Source: JAXLYE01 sp046351595 (lineage in GTDB: Bacteria; Myxococcota_A; Polyangia; Palsa-1104; JAEUJZ01). Taken from it: a stretch of 64,000 bases of DNA. This document shows positions 38,069 through 48,711 of this stretch, piece after piece. Position numbers and translations under genes: made by a program. Positions within the stretch are counted from its first letter, which is position 1, and each line of letters begins with the position of its first letter. The notes beneath the pieces were generated by a model, which did no database searches, was not told where the DNA came from, and saw only the letters and a program-made list of their open reading frames with translations. The DNA is taken from positions 186,001 to 250,000 of the forward strand of contig JAXLYE010000005.1 in assembly GCA_046351595.1 (NCBI GenBank). The letters run 5' to 3'.

Positions 38069-39721
38069 ATGCGCAGGCTCTGCGCGCTGCTTACGTCCGT
38101 CGTGCTGCTGTCGCTGTCGCTGTCTGGCTCCGTCACCGCCGCCCCGCGCCCCGTCGCCGAGGCGCCCGCGCCCGAGAGCGCCGCCCCGCCGCCGACCGCG
38201 GCCCCGGGCAGTGAGGACGATCGCGAGGCCGAGAGCGAGCAGGACACGCCGCGCCGCGCCCTCATCCGCTTCCTCACCGCCGGGCGGGCGCACGACTTCG
38301 ACGCCGCCTCGGCCGCGATCCGCACCGACAGCAGCGATGTCGGCGAGGCGCGGCGCCTGGCGCGCCAGCTGTACCTGGTGATGGAGCGCAAGCTGCCGCT
38401 CGACAAGGAGCACATCGCCCGGCTGTCCGACGCGCCCGACGGCGACACCAAGGACGGCCTGCCGACGCAGGACGAGATCGGCCGCATCGAGCTGCCCTTC
38501 GGCGACGAGCCGGTGCGCCTGCAGCAGACGCCGCACCCGCGCGGCGAGGGCCGCACCTGGGTGTTCTCGCCCAAGACCACGCGCCGCGTCGGCTACTGGT
38601 ACTCGCAGCTCGACGATCACTTCTTCCTCGAGCTGTTCCCGGACACGCTCCTGACCGTGGGGCCGCTGGGCATCCTGGCCTGGCAGTGGGTCATGCTGCC
38701 GCTGTTCATGCTCGGCGCCGCGGTGCTCGGGGTGGTGCTGGCGCCGATCGCGCGCACGTCGCTGCGCAGGCTGGTGCAGAAGCACAGCCTGGCCACCTCT
38801 GCCCTGGAGCACCAGCACGGGCCGCTGCGGCTCTTCATCGCCTCGATCGCGCTGCTGCTGCTCTTGCCGCTCTTGTTCCTGACCGCGACCGCGCTGCACG
38901 CCGTGCACGGCCTCGTCGAGGTCGCGATCACGCTGGCGCTGTGCTGGGCGGTGTGGCGCGCCAGCGAGGTCTTCACGGTGCGGGCGCAGCTGCCGGCCTG
39001 GCTGACCGGGCGGCCGGGGCTGATCGGCGTGATGCCGCTGTTGCGCCGGCTGCTCGGGCTGCTGCTGCTCGCGATCGTGCTGGCGGCGGCGCTCTCGGCG
39101 CTCGGCTTCTCGGTGACCAGCCTGCTCGCGGGCCTGGGGCTGGGCGGCCTGGCGGTGGCGATGGCGGCCAAGACCACGCTCGAGAACCTGTTCGGCGGCG
39201 TCACGCTCAGCGTCGATCAGCCGCTGCGCATCGGCGACAGCGTCAGCGTCGACGGCGTCAACGGCACCGTCGAGCAGATCGGCATGCGCTCGACCCGCAT
39301 CCGCACCGCCGATCGCAGCCTGGTGACCATCCCCAACGGCAAGCTCGCCGACATGAAGATCGAGACCATCGCGGCCCGCGATCGCACCCGCTTCTTCCTG
39401 TCGCTCAACGTCGTCTACGGCCTGCGCGCCGCCGGCCTGCGCGAGCTGCAGAAGGCGCTGCTCGCGTGTGTGCGCGGCCAGCCGCTGATCTGGCCCGATC
39501 GCATCCGCGTGCACATCGTCACCCTCACCGACAGCGCGCTCACCATCGAGATCCAGGCGTGGTTCCAGACCACCGAGCAGGACGCCTTCCTCGACGCGCG
39601 GCAGGAGCTGATCCTGCAGCTCCTCGAGGTGGTCGAGCGCTTCGGCGCCACGGCGGCCCTGTCCAGCACCGCCCGGCCCGCGGCGCCGCCGGCCGCACCG
39701 ACGCCTTCCGCGGGCCGCTAG
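38069..39721 (+). CDS. MscS-family mechanosensitive channel, first paralogue
   Basis: A 550-residue protein with signal peptide, an N-terminal exported domain (about 60-180, starting DTPRRALIRFLTAGRAHDFD), four or five membrane helices and the MscS core: pore helix TSLLAGLGLGGLAVAMAAKT, then LSVDQPLRIGDSVSVDGVNG and STRIRTADRSLVTIPNGKLAD. It should open under membrane tension. The exported N-terminal domain is shared with the next gene and was not matched to a known family. AAGGGGG precedes ATG 38069 by about 7 bases. Confidence 0.92.
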   Translation: MRRLCALLTSVVLLSLSLSGSVTAAPRPVAEAPAPESAAPPPTAAPGSEDDREAESEQDTPRRALIRFLTAGRAHDFDAASAAIRTDSSDVGEARRLARQLYLVMERKLPLDKEHIARLSDAPDGDTKDGLPTQDEIGRIELPFGDEPVRLQQTPHPRGEGRTWVFSPKTTRRVGYWYSQLDDHFFLELFPDTLLTVGPLGILAWQWVMLPLFMLGAAVLGVVLAPIARTSLRRLVQKHSLATSALEHQHGPLRLFIASIALLLLLPLLFLTATALHAVHGLVEVAITLALCWAVWRASEVFTVRAQLPAWLTGRPGLIGVMPLLRRLLGLLLLAIVLAAALSALGFSVTSLLAGLGLGGLAVAMAAKTTLENLFGGVTLSVDQPLRIGDSVSVDGVNGTVEQIGMRSTRIRTADRSLVTIPNGKLADMKIETIAARDRTRFFLSLNVVYGLRAAGLRELQKALLACVRGQPLIWPDRIRVHIVTLTDSALTIEIQAWFQTTEQDAFLDARQELILQLLEVVERFGATAALSSTARPAAPPAAPTPSAGR

Positions 39722-39775
39722 CGAGCTTTCCGCAAGCCCCTTGAGCCGACGCCGCGCAACGTGGATGCTGCGGGA

Positions 39776-41425
39776 ATGAGGTCTACGCAGATCCCGGCGC
39801 GCCGCGGGCTCGGGGGGCCGAGCGGGCTGCGGCTCGCCGGGCTGGCGCTGCTCGTGCTCGTCGCGTCGCTCGGGCCCGGTCCGACGCGGGCGCGCGCCGA
39901 CGAGCACGCGGAGGTCGAGCTGGGCGAGCCCGACACGCCGCGCCGCGCCGTCGTGCGCTTCTTGGGGCACGTACACCACGGCCGCTACGCCGAGGCCGCC
40001 GCCGATCTGGAGCTGCCCGCGAGCCTGACCGCCGAAGGCCCGCGGCTGGCGCAGCGCCTGGGCGCGGTCATCGATCGGCGCCTGACCACGGATCCGGACT
40101 GGCTCACCAAGGTCTCGGACCTGCCGACCGGCGACGTGAAGGACGGCCTGGCGTTCGACGCCGAGGAGATCGGCCGCGTCCCCAACGCCTCGAGCGTGCC
40201 CGGCGCCATGCTCGGCGAGCCGGTGCGCCTGCGCCGCATCGTGCGCGCCGGCGAGCCGCGCTGGGTCTTCTCGCAGAAGACGGTGGCGCGCACCGAGGGC
40301 TGGTACCAGAAGCTCGACGATCTGTGGCTGCGCGAGCACCTGCCGCGGCGCCTCTTGCGCACCGGGCCGCGCGGCTTCGTCCTGTGGGAGTGGCTGGCGC
40401 TGCCGATCCTGTTCGCGGCGAGCCTGGCGCTGGCGCTGATCATCGTCGGGGTGGTGCGGCTCCTTCTGCGGCCGCTGCTGTCGCGGGCGCGCGCGCGCTG
40501 GGACGGGCTGCTCCTGCGCGGACTGCGGCGGCCGGCGCACCTCTTGGCGACGTGCGGGCTGTGGGGCTGGGCCATGCCCTACCTCTTGATCACGGCGCAG
40601 GCCGAGCGCACGGCGCAGACGCTGGCGCGCGCGGGCCTCTTGCTCGGCGTGTTCTGGGGGCTGTGGCGCTGCGTCGATGTGGCGGTGCAGGTGGTGCGCG
40701 AGTCGGCGTGGCTGCGCGCCCACCCCGCGGCCTCGGGCATCCTGCCGCTCGGCTACCGCATCGCCGAGGTGACGCTGGTGTGCGTGGCGGTGGTGACGGC
40801 GCTGCAGGAGCTCGGCTACCCGGTGACCAGCCTGGTCGCGGGCCTCGGCATCGGCGGCCTCGCGGTGGCGCTGGCCGCGCAGAAGACCGTCGAGCACGTG
40901 TTCGGCGGCGTCATGCTCGCGGTCGATCAGCCGATGCGCGTGGGCGACTATGTCCGCATCGACGACACCACCGGCTGGGTCGAGCACATCGGGCTGCGCT
41001 CGACGCGCATCCGCACCTCGGACCGCACGCTGGTCACCATCCCCAACGGCAAGCTCGCGGACATGAAGATCGAGTGCATCCAGGCCCGCGATCGCGCGCG
41101 GCTGCACTTCGTGCTCGGCGTCACCTACGACCTCGACGCCGAGCGCCTGGACGCGCTGCGCAGCGCCGTCCTTGAGTACATCAAGGCGCACCCCAAGCTG
41201 TGGAAGGACCAGCCCTTCCGCGTGCACTTCGCCGGCTTCGGGCACTCGTCGCTCGACATCGAGGTGACGGCTTGGTTCTTGGAGAATGACTGGGACCGCT
41301 TCCTCGAGATCCGCCACGCCATCCTGCTGGACGTGATGCGCATCATCTCCCGCCAGGGAGCGCAGGTGGCGTTCCCGACGCAGACCGTGCACCTGCAAAA
41401 GAGCGAGCTGCCGCCCAAGCCGTGA
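39776..41425 (+). CDS. MscS-family mechanosensitive channel, second paralogue
   Basis: A 549-residue paralogue of the upstream channel. It has the same exported domain (DTPRRAVVRFLGHVHHGRYAE to TEGWYQKLDD), membrane helices and MscS core (TSLVAGLGIGGLAVALAAQK, LAVDQPMRVGDYVRIDDTTG, STRIRTSDRTLVTIPNGKLAD). The gap between the genes is 54 bases, consistent with tandem duplication and shared transcription. Pore-lining residues differ (AMAAKTTLENLFGG against ALAAQKTVEHVFGG), so the gating or ion preference may differ. ATG 39776 is preferred; GTG 39761 would add five residues. Confidence 0.92.
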   Translation: MRSTQIPARRGLGGPSGLRLAGLALLVLVASLGPGPTRARADEHAEVELGEPDTPRRAVVRFLGHVHHGRYAEAAADLELPASLTAEGPRLAQRLGAVIDRRLTTDPDWLTKVSDLPTGDVKDGLAFDAEEIGRVPNASSVPGAMLGEPVRLRRIVRAGEPRWVFSQKTVARTEGWYQKLDDLWLREHLPRRLLRTGPRGFVLWEWLALPILFAASLALALIIVGVVRLLLRPLLSRARARWDGLLLRGLRRPAHLLATCGLWGWAMPYLLITAQAERTAQTLARAGLLLGVFWGLWRCVDVAVQVVRESAWLRAHPAASGILPLGYRIAEVTLVCVAVVTALQELGYPVTSLVAGLGIGGLAVALAAQKTVEHVFGGVMLAVDQPMRVGDYVRIDDTTGWVEHIGLRSTRIRTSDRTLVTIPNGKLADMKIECIQARDRARLHFVLGVTYDLDAERLDALRSAVLEYIKAHPKLWKDQPFRVHFAGFGHSSLDIEVTAWFLENDWDRFLEIRHAILLDVMRIISRQGAQVAFPTQTVHLQKSELPPKP

Positions 41426-41530
41426 AGCGGCGCCCGCGTGCAGCGGACAGGCGAGCGCGGTGCACCTGTCCTTGGAAGCGGGCGAAGGGCATTTCGGAAA
41501 GAGCCCCAGGCGAAGGCCCGGGCCGCCGCC

Positions 41531-43966
<2,436 letters not shown>

Positions 43967-43997
43967 CTTCAACCTCTCGGCTCTTGCTCTGTCTGCG

Positions 43998-44024
43998 CTG
44001 ACGCACGGACCCGCGGCCCATTAC
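43998..44024 (-). promoter_or_regulatory. CorE-type sigma promoter copy A, facing the copper ATPase
   Basis: On the minus strand GTAATG (44024-44019), 15 bases, then CGTCAG (44003-43998), 31 bases before the ATPase ATG. The same boxes and spacing occur at 44257-44283 and 47947-47973. The nine bases TGCGTCAGC are identical in all three. The 395-base divergent gap (43967-44361) holds this copy and copy B and nothing else recognised. Confidence 0.82.
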
Positions 44025-44256
44025 AGGTCATCGCCCCGTCCGCCGATCCGACGCGGCGGCGTGCGGCGGGCGCCCGAACCGTGCGCTTGCACGCGTATGA
44101 GCTCCACTCGATGAGGAAGAGATCGAGCGGCAACGGCGGCGGACGCTCGAGTCGAGCGATGCCCGCGGGTTCGCGTTCGCGTCTTCAAATAAAAGGACGC
44201 GCCGTGCGCGGACGATCCACGCCAGCTGCCGCCGCGCTTCGTCGCTGCGCGCGACT

Positions 44257-44283
44257 GTAATGCCCGCGCGGGGTCTGCGTCAG
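44257..44283 (+). promoter_or_regulatory. CorE-type sigma promoter copy B, facing the efflux/oxidase operon
   Basis: GTAATG (44257-44262), 15 bases, CGTCAG (44278-44283), 78 bases before the TolC-like gene. The operon ends with the sigma factor gene itself, so this would be an autoregulatory promoter. Confidence 0.82.
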
Positions 44284-44361
44284 CACGGACAGGAAGACGG
44301 TTCGGTGGGTGCTCCGCGGTCTACGGATCGTCGCACCTCGCACACCGCAAGGAGAGGTCTC

Positions 44362-45852
44362 ATGGACTGTGGTGAAGTTTCCGTTGCCGCCGCCGCGCGC
44401 GCCGCTGCTGGCGGGGCTGTTGCTGCCAGGCGCCGGATCGCGCGCCGCTGGCTGGCGCGGGTGACCGGGCTGGCGCTCTTGCTGCTCGAGCTCCGGCCGC
44501 AGGTCGCTGTCGCAGGCGAGGGCAGCGAGCTCGCATCGCTGCTGCGGCAGCGCGAGCAGCCCGTCGCCGCCGAGGCGGTCACCGCGGGCCGGGCAGAGCG
44601 CGCGGTGGCGGAGCTGCTCAGGCGCCCGCTCACCGCCGACACCGCGGTGCGTATCGCGCTGCTCTCGCACGGCGGTGTGCGCGCCGCGATCGCGGACTCG
44701 GACGCCGCGCGCGCGCTTTTGCTGCAGGCCAGCCTGCCGGCCAACCCCGAGGTCGAGGTCAGCCTGCGCGTGCCGCACGACGCCGCGCAGCCGCTGCAGG
44801 CCGATCTCGGCGTGGATCTGGAGATCTCGTCGCTGCTGCTGCTGCCGCTGCGGCGCAGCGCGGCGCAGTCCGAGCTCACCGTCGCGCGCCTCGGCGCCGC
44901 CGCGGACGTGCTGGCCGTGGCGTACCGCGCGCGCATCGCCTACTTCGACGCGGCGGCCAGCGCGCTGACTCTCGGCATCCGCCGGCAGGCGCTTGAAGTC
45001 GCAGAGGCCTCGTACGCGGCCCGCGCCGAGCTGTTTCGCGTCGGCAACATCCCGGCCGTGGACCTGCACCTCGAGCGCGCGGCGCTTGCGGCCGCTCGCC
45101 TCGCCCGAAACGACGCGGAGCGGAGCGCCATCGAGGCACGCGAGCGCCTGAGCGCGGCGCTCGGGCTGGACACCGCAAGCCCGGTGTGGTCGCTGTCCCT
45201 CGACGGGCTGACGGCGCCTGCGGGCCCGGGTGCAAGAGAAGCGCAGGACGCCGAGGCGCGCGCGGTCGCGGCCAGCCTGGAGCTGCTCGCCCTGCGCAGC
45301 GGCGCCGCGGCCGCCGACGGACGTGCGCGCCTGTTCCGCGCCAGCGCGCTCCTGCCCGAGCTCAAGGCCGGCTTCCACGGCGAGCGTGACGGCACGGTCT
45401 GGGAGCTGGGCGGCCACTTCTCGCTGTCGCTGCCGCTGTTCAACCAGGGCCAGGGCGCGGTCATGGCCCAGCGGCACCGCGCCACCTCGCTGCACGCGCA
45501 GCGCAGCGCGGCCGAGGCCCGCCTGCGCGCCCAGGTGCGCACGGCGCTGGCCCGGCTCTCCCTCGGTCTTGAGCGCGTGCGCCTGTTGCGCGAGGGCGTG
45601 GTGCCGGCGCGCGAGCAGGCGCTGCGCGAGCTGCAGCTCCAGTACAACGGCATGCAGGTCAGCCTGTTCCAGCTGCTCGATGCGCGGCGCGCGCTGGTCG
45701 AGGCGCAGCAGGCGCAGGTGAGCGCGCTGGCCGAGGCGCAGCAGGCGCGCGCCACGCTCGATGCGCTGCTGGCCGGGCTGACCCCGAGCGCGCCCGCTGG
45801 GTCGGCGGCGGGCGCAGGCCCCGGCGCGGACTCCTCTTCAGACGCCCACTAG
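44362..45852 (+). CDS. TolC/CusC-like outer-membrane efflux protein
   Basis: A 496-residue protein. The N-terminus is long and Arg-rich with a hydrophobic core (VTGLALLLLELRP). The body has the heptad-rich long helices of outer-membrane efflux factors in two halves (about 95-300 and 300-480), with typical segments such as RAELFRVGNIPAVDLHLERA and LQLQYNGMQVSLFQLLDARR. It would form an export duct across the outer membrane, here presumably for copper. No RND pump or membrane-fusion protein is nearby, which is unusual for this class. AGGAGAGG precedes ATG 44362. It is the first gene of the copper operon. Confidence 0.88.
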   Translation: MDCGEVSVAAAARAAAGGAVAARRRIARRWLARVTGLALLLLELRPQVAVAGEGSELASLLRQREQPVAAEAVTAGRAERAVAELLRRPLTADTAVRIALLSHGGVRAAIADSDAARALLLQASLPANPEVEVSLRVPHDAAQPLQADLGVDLEISSLLLLPLRRSAAQSELTVARLGAAADVLAVAYRARIAYFDAAASALTLGIRRQALEVAEASYAARAELFRVGNIPAVDLHLERAALAAARLARNDAERSAIEARERLSAALGLDTASPVWSLSLDGLTAPAGPGAREAQDAEARAVAASLELLALRSGAAAADGRARLFRASALLPELKAGFHGERDGTVWELGGHFSLSLPLFNQGQGAVMAQRHRATSLHAQRSAAEARLRAQVRTALARLSLGLERVRLLREGVVPAREQALRELQLQYNGMQVSLFQLLDARRALVEAQQAQVSALAEAQQARATLDALLAGLTPSAPAGSAAGAGPGADSSSDAH

Positions 45853-45864
45853 CCAGGAGAACCC

Positions 45865-47307
45865 ATGGATCGCAGGACCTTTGTTCAATTCGGCGCGCTC
45901 GCCAGCGGTGTGCTGCTGGCTCGTCAGGCGCAGGCCCAGGTTCAGGCCCAGGCCGCAGATCCGCACGCCGGGCACCACGGCCACATGAACCACGGACACG
46001 GTGGACACACTGGACACAGTGGGCATGATCTGTCTAGTCCGCACAGCAGCCCTGCAGGTGCGGACAGCGCCTCACCGCCGCGCGGGCAGCTGATCACAAG
46101 CCCAGTGGTCGCGCCCGGCGGCCAGCGCGGCGTCATCACCCCCAACGGCTCGACCCTGCCGCTGCGCACCGTCGACGGCGTCAAGGTCGGCCACCTGGTC
46201 GCGATGCCGCTGCGCCACACCTTCGCGCCGGGGCTCGAGGCCGAGGTCTGGGGCTACAACGGCTCGACGCCCGGCCCCACCATCGAGGCGGTCGAGGGTG
46301 ACCGCATCCGCCTGTACGTCACCAACCGCCTGCCCGAGCCCACGACCGTGCACTGGCACGGACTGATCGTGCCGAGCGGCATGGACGGCGTCGCGGGCCT
46401 GTCGCAGGCGCCGATCGCGCCGGGTGAGACCTTCGTGTACGAGTTCACGCTGTCGCGGCCCGGCACGTTCATGTACCACCCGCACTACGACGAGATGACG
46501 CAGATGGCGCTGGGCATGGTCGGCATGTTCATCGTGCACCCGCGGCGGCCGAAGGGCCCGCGCGTCGACCGCGACTTCGTGCTGATGACGCACGAGTGGA
46601 AGCTCCGCCCCGGCGCGCGCCGCCCGGATCCCAACGAGATGAACGACTTCAACGTGCTGACGTTCAACTCGCGCGCGTACCCGGGCACCGAGCCGCTGGT
46701 GATCAGAAAGGGCGAGCGCGTGCGCATCCGCTTCGGCAACCTGTCGGCCAACGACCACCACCCGATCCACCTGCACGGGCTGTGGTTCGAGACCACCGAG
46801 ACTGACGGCGGGCAGGTGCCCCGCTCGGCGCGCTTTCCCGAGACGACGGTGCTGGTGCCGGTCGGCACGACGCGCGTCATCGAGTTCACAGCGACCGAGC
46901 CGGGCGACTGGGCCATGCACTGCCACATGACCCACCACGCGATGACGCAGATGGGCCACGGCCTGCCGGTGATGGTCGGCGCCGACGGGCAGGCGCTCGA
47001 TCAGAAGATCCAGAAGGTGCTGCCCGCGTACATGACCATGGGCCACACCGGCATGGGCGGCATGGGCGAGATGGCGATGCCGGTGCCGGCGAACAGCCTG
47101 CCGATGCGCGGCGCGCCCGGACCCTTCGGCTACATCGACATGGGCGGCATGTTCACCGTCTTGAAGGTGCGCGATGCCGACTCCAAGGAGGACGCGCGGG
47201 GGTATTATCAGCCTCCGGCTGGCACGCAGGCCGTGCGCGCGCAGGCGGACCGCATGCGCCAGGACGGCATCGATGCCGGGCAGCGCTTCGAGCCGAACAA
47301 AGGATGA
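45865..47307 (+). CDS. Multicopper oxidase, Tat-exported
   Basis: A 480-residue multicopper oxidase. The N-terminus MDRRTFVQFGALASG is a twin-arginine signal. A His/Gly/Met-rich segment (about 33-60) may bind copper. Copper ligands are complete: HWHG (163-166), HPH (205-207), HPIHLHG (299-305) and HCHMTHH (352-358). A Met/Gly-rich stretch follows (about 392-415), as in cuprous oxidases. The likely role is oxidation of Cu(I) to less toxic Cu(II) in the periplasm. It sits 12 bases after the efflux gene and overlaps the sigma factor gene by ATGA. Confidence 0.94.
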   Translation: MDRRTFVQFGALASGVLLARQAQAQVQAQAADPHAGHHGHMNHGHGGHTGHSGHDLSSPHSSPAGADSASPPRGQLITSPVVAPGGQRGVITPNGSTLPLRTVDGVKVGHLVAMPLRHTFAPGLEAEVWGYNGSTPGPTIEAVEGDRIRLYVTNRLPEPTTVHWHGLIVPSGMDGVAGLSQAPIAPGETFVYEFTLSRPGTFMYHPHYDEMTQMALGMVGMFIVHPRRPKGPRVDRDFVLMTHEWKLRPGARRPDPNEMNDFNVLTFNSRAYPGTEPLVIRKGERVRIRFGNLSANDHHPIHLHGLWFETTETDGGQVPRSARFPETTVLVPVGTTRVIEFTATEPGDWAMHCHMTHHAMTQMGHGLPVMVGADGQALDQKIQKVLPAYMTMGHTGMGGMGEMAMPVPANSLPMRGAPGPFGYIDMGGMFTVLKVRDADSKEDARGYYQPPAGTQAVRAQADRMRQDGIDAGQRFEPNKG

Positions 47308-47927
47308 TCGGAATGGGCCACTCGACCTCAGGTGCGACGCCTGCTGCAGCAGGAGAAAACGATGACATCCGGCAGCCGCTCACGCGGTCCGTCATCGACA
47401 CGCTGGTTGCGAACCACCGCGAGTTCCTCGGGTTCCTCGAGCGGCGCGTCGGCGACCGTGCGCTGGCCGAGGACCTGTTGCAGGAGGCGTTCGTCCGCGG
47501 CCTCGATCGCATCGGCACGCTGCGGGACGGCGAGTCGGTGATCGCCTGGTTCTACCGCGCCCTGCGCAACGCCGCGACCGACTCCTTCCGTCGCAAGGGT
47601 GCCGAGGGTCGCGCGCTCGAGCGCGCCGCGCGCGAGCTGCCGGAGTCGCTCGAGTCGAGCCCGGAGGTGCGCGAGGCCGTGTGCCGCTGCGTCAGGCAGC
47701 TCGCCGAGACGCTCAAGCCCGAGTATGCGGCCGCGCTGCGCCGGATCGAGGTCGACGGGCTGAGCGTGAAGGACTACGCCGCGGAGGTCGGGGTCACGCC
47801 GAGCAACGCCGCGGTGCGCGTATTCCGGGCGCGCGAGGCGCTGCGCAAGCAGGTCGCGGCGTCCTGCGGCAGCTGCGCGGAGCACGGCTGCCTGGAGTGC
47901 CACTGCAAAGGGCCCTGCGGGCACTGA
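47304..47927 (+). CDS. CorE-like ECF sigma factor with Cys-rich metal-sensing tail
   Basis: A 207-residue ECF sigma factor. Region sigma-2 is at about 30-100 (ALAEDLLQEAFVRGLDRI) and sigma-4 at about 125-185 (YAAEVGVTPSNAAVRVFRAREAL). Two features match the CorE group, in which metal binding replaces an anti-sigma factor: a CXC pair in the linker (CRC, 127-129) and a C-terminal Cys-rich domain (Cys188, 191, 196, 199, 201, 205 plus two His). CorE of Myxococcus responds to copper; the related CorE2 responds to other metals, so copper specificity is inferred from the neighbouring genes. As last gene of the operon behind promoter copy B it should autoregulate. Confidence 0.92.
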   Translation: MIGMGHSTSGATPAAAGENDDIRQPLTRSVIDTLVANHREFLGFLERRVGDRALAEDLLQEAFVRGLDRIGTLRDGESVIAWFYRALRNAATDSFRRKGAEGRALERAARELPESLESSPEVREAVCRCVRQLAETLKPEYAAALRRIEVDGLSVKDYAAEVGVTPSNAAVRVFRAREALRKQVAASCGSCAEHGCLECHCKGPCGH

Positions 47928-47946
47928 GGGACGCGGCCCGCCGCGC

Positions 47947-47973
47947 GTAATGCCGCGCGAGCCCGTGCGTCAG
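47947..47973 (+). promoter_or_regulatory. CorE-type sigma promoter copy C, facing the cytochrome
   Basis: GTAATG (47947-47952), 15 bases, CGTCAG (47968-47973), 22 bases before the cytochrome ATG. It lies 19 bases after the sigma factor stop, so the cytochrome can be induced both by its own promoter and by read-through. Confidence 0.8.
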
Positions 47974-47995
47974 CAGGTGCGAAAGGAGCTCGCAC

Positions 47996-48574
47996 ATGCC
48001 CCTCAACAAGAAGATTGTCCTCGGAGTCGTGGCCCTGCCGGTGCTCGGCGCCTCCCTCTTCCTGCTCGTCGTCTTCGGCGGCCTCGCGCCGGTCGCCGCG
48101 ACCGACGAGCACAGCGCGCTCGTGCGCTGGTCGCTGCATCAATCCATGGTCAGCGCGGTGCGCAGGCAGGCGCGCGAGGTGAGCAAGCCCGCAGGGCTCG
48201 ACCTGCACGATCGCGCGCTGGCGGAGAAGGCGTTCGGTCACTACAGCGCGGCGTGCACGACCTGCCACGGCGCTCCGGGTCGCGGCGCGGATCCGTGGAT
48301 GGTGACCAGCCCGCAGGCGCCGCTGCTCGTGCAGACCGCCTCGAAGTGGAGCGACGAAGAGCTCTACTGGATCATCAAGAACGGCCTCAAGATGACCGGC
48401 ATGCCCGCGCTCGGCCCGACGCACAAGGACGAGCACCTGTGGGCGATTGCGGCGTTTGTCCGCCAGCTCCCGAGCATGACCGCGGCCGAGTATCAGCAGA
48501 TGGCGCGGCGCGCGCAGCCGTCCGGTGCCATGCATCACGCGGCCGCCTTGACGGAGGTCCCCGGCGCTGAGTAA
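47996..48574 (+). CDS. Membrane-anchored mono-heme cytochrome c
   Basis: A 192-residue protein with an uncleaved N-terminal helix (about 7-30), one heme site CTTCH (Cys87-His91 region) and a probable Met ligand in LKMTGMPALGPTH. This is the class I cytochrome c pattern. GGAGCTCGCAC before ATG gives a ribosome site. Its place in the copper regulon suggests it accepts electrons from the multicopper oxidase, is itself a copper-responsive respiratory component, or supports copper reduction; none of these is proven. Confidence 0.87.
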   Translation: MPLNKKIVLGVVALPVLGASLFLLVVFGGLAPVAATDEHSALVRWSLHQSMVSAVRRQAREVSKPAGLDLHDRALAEKAFGHYSAACTTCHGAPGRGADPWMVTSPQAPLLVQTASKWSDEELYWIIKNGLKMTGMPALGPTHKDEHLWAIAAFVRQLPSMTAAEYQQMARRAQPSGAMHHAAALTEVPGAE

Positions 48575-48711
48575 GCAAGCGAGCGTGCGCGGTGCCGCCC
48601 AGAAGGAGCGCTCGGCGGACGGTGCCGAGTGAGCGCCGGGCCATCGCCCATCCACCCCGCGCCCCGGCGGGCGCAGCCGGCGCATCCCGGTGCAGGAACA
48701 GGAGGCATACG

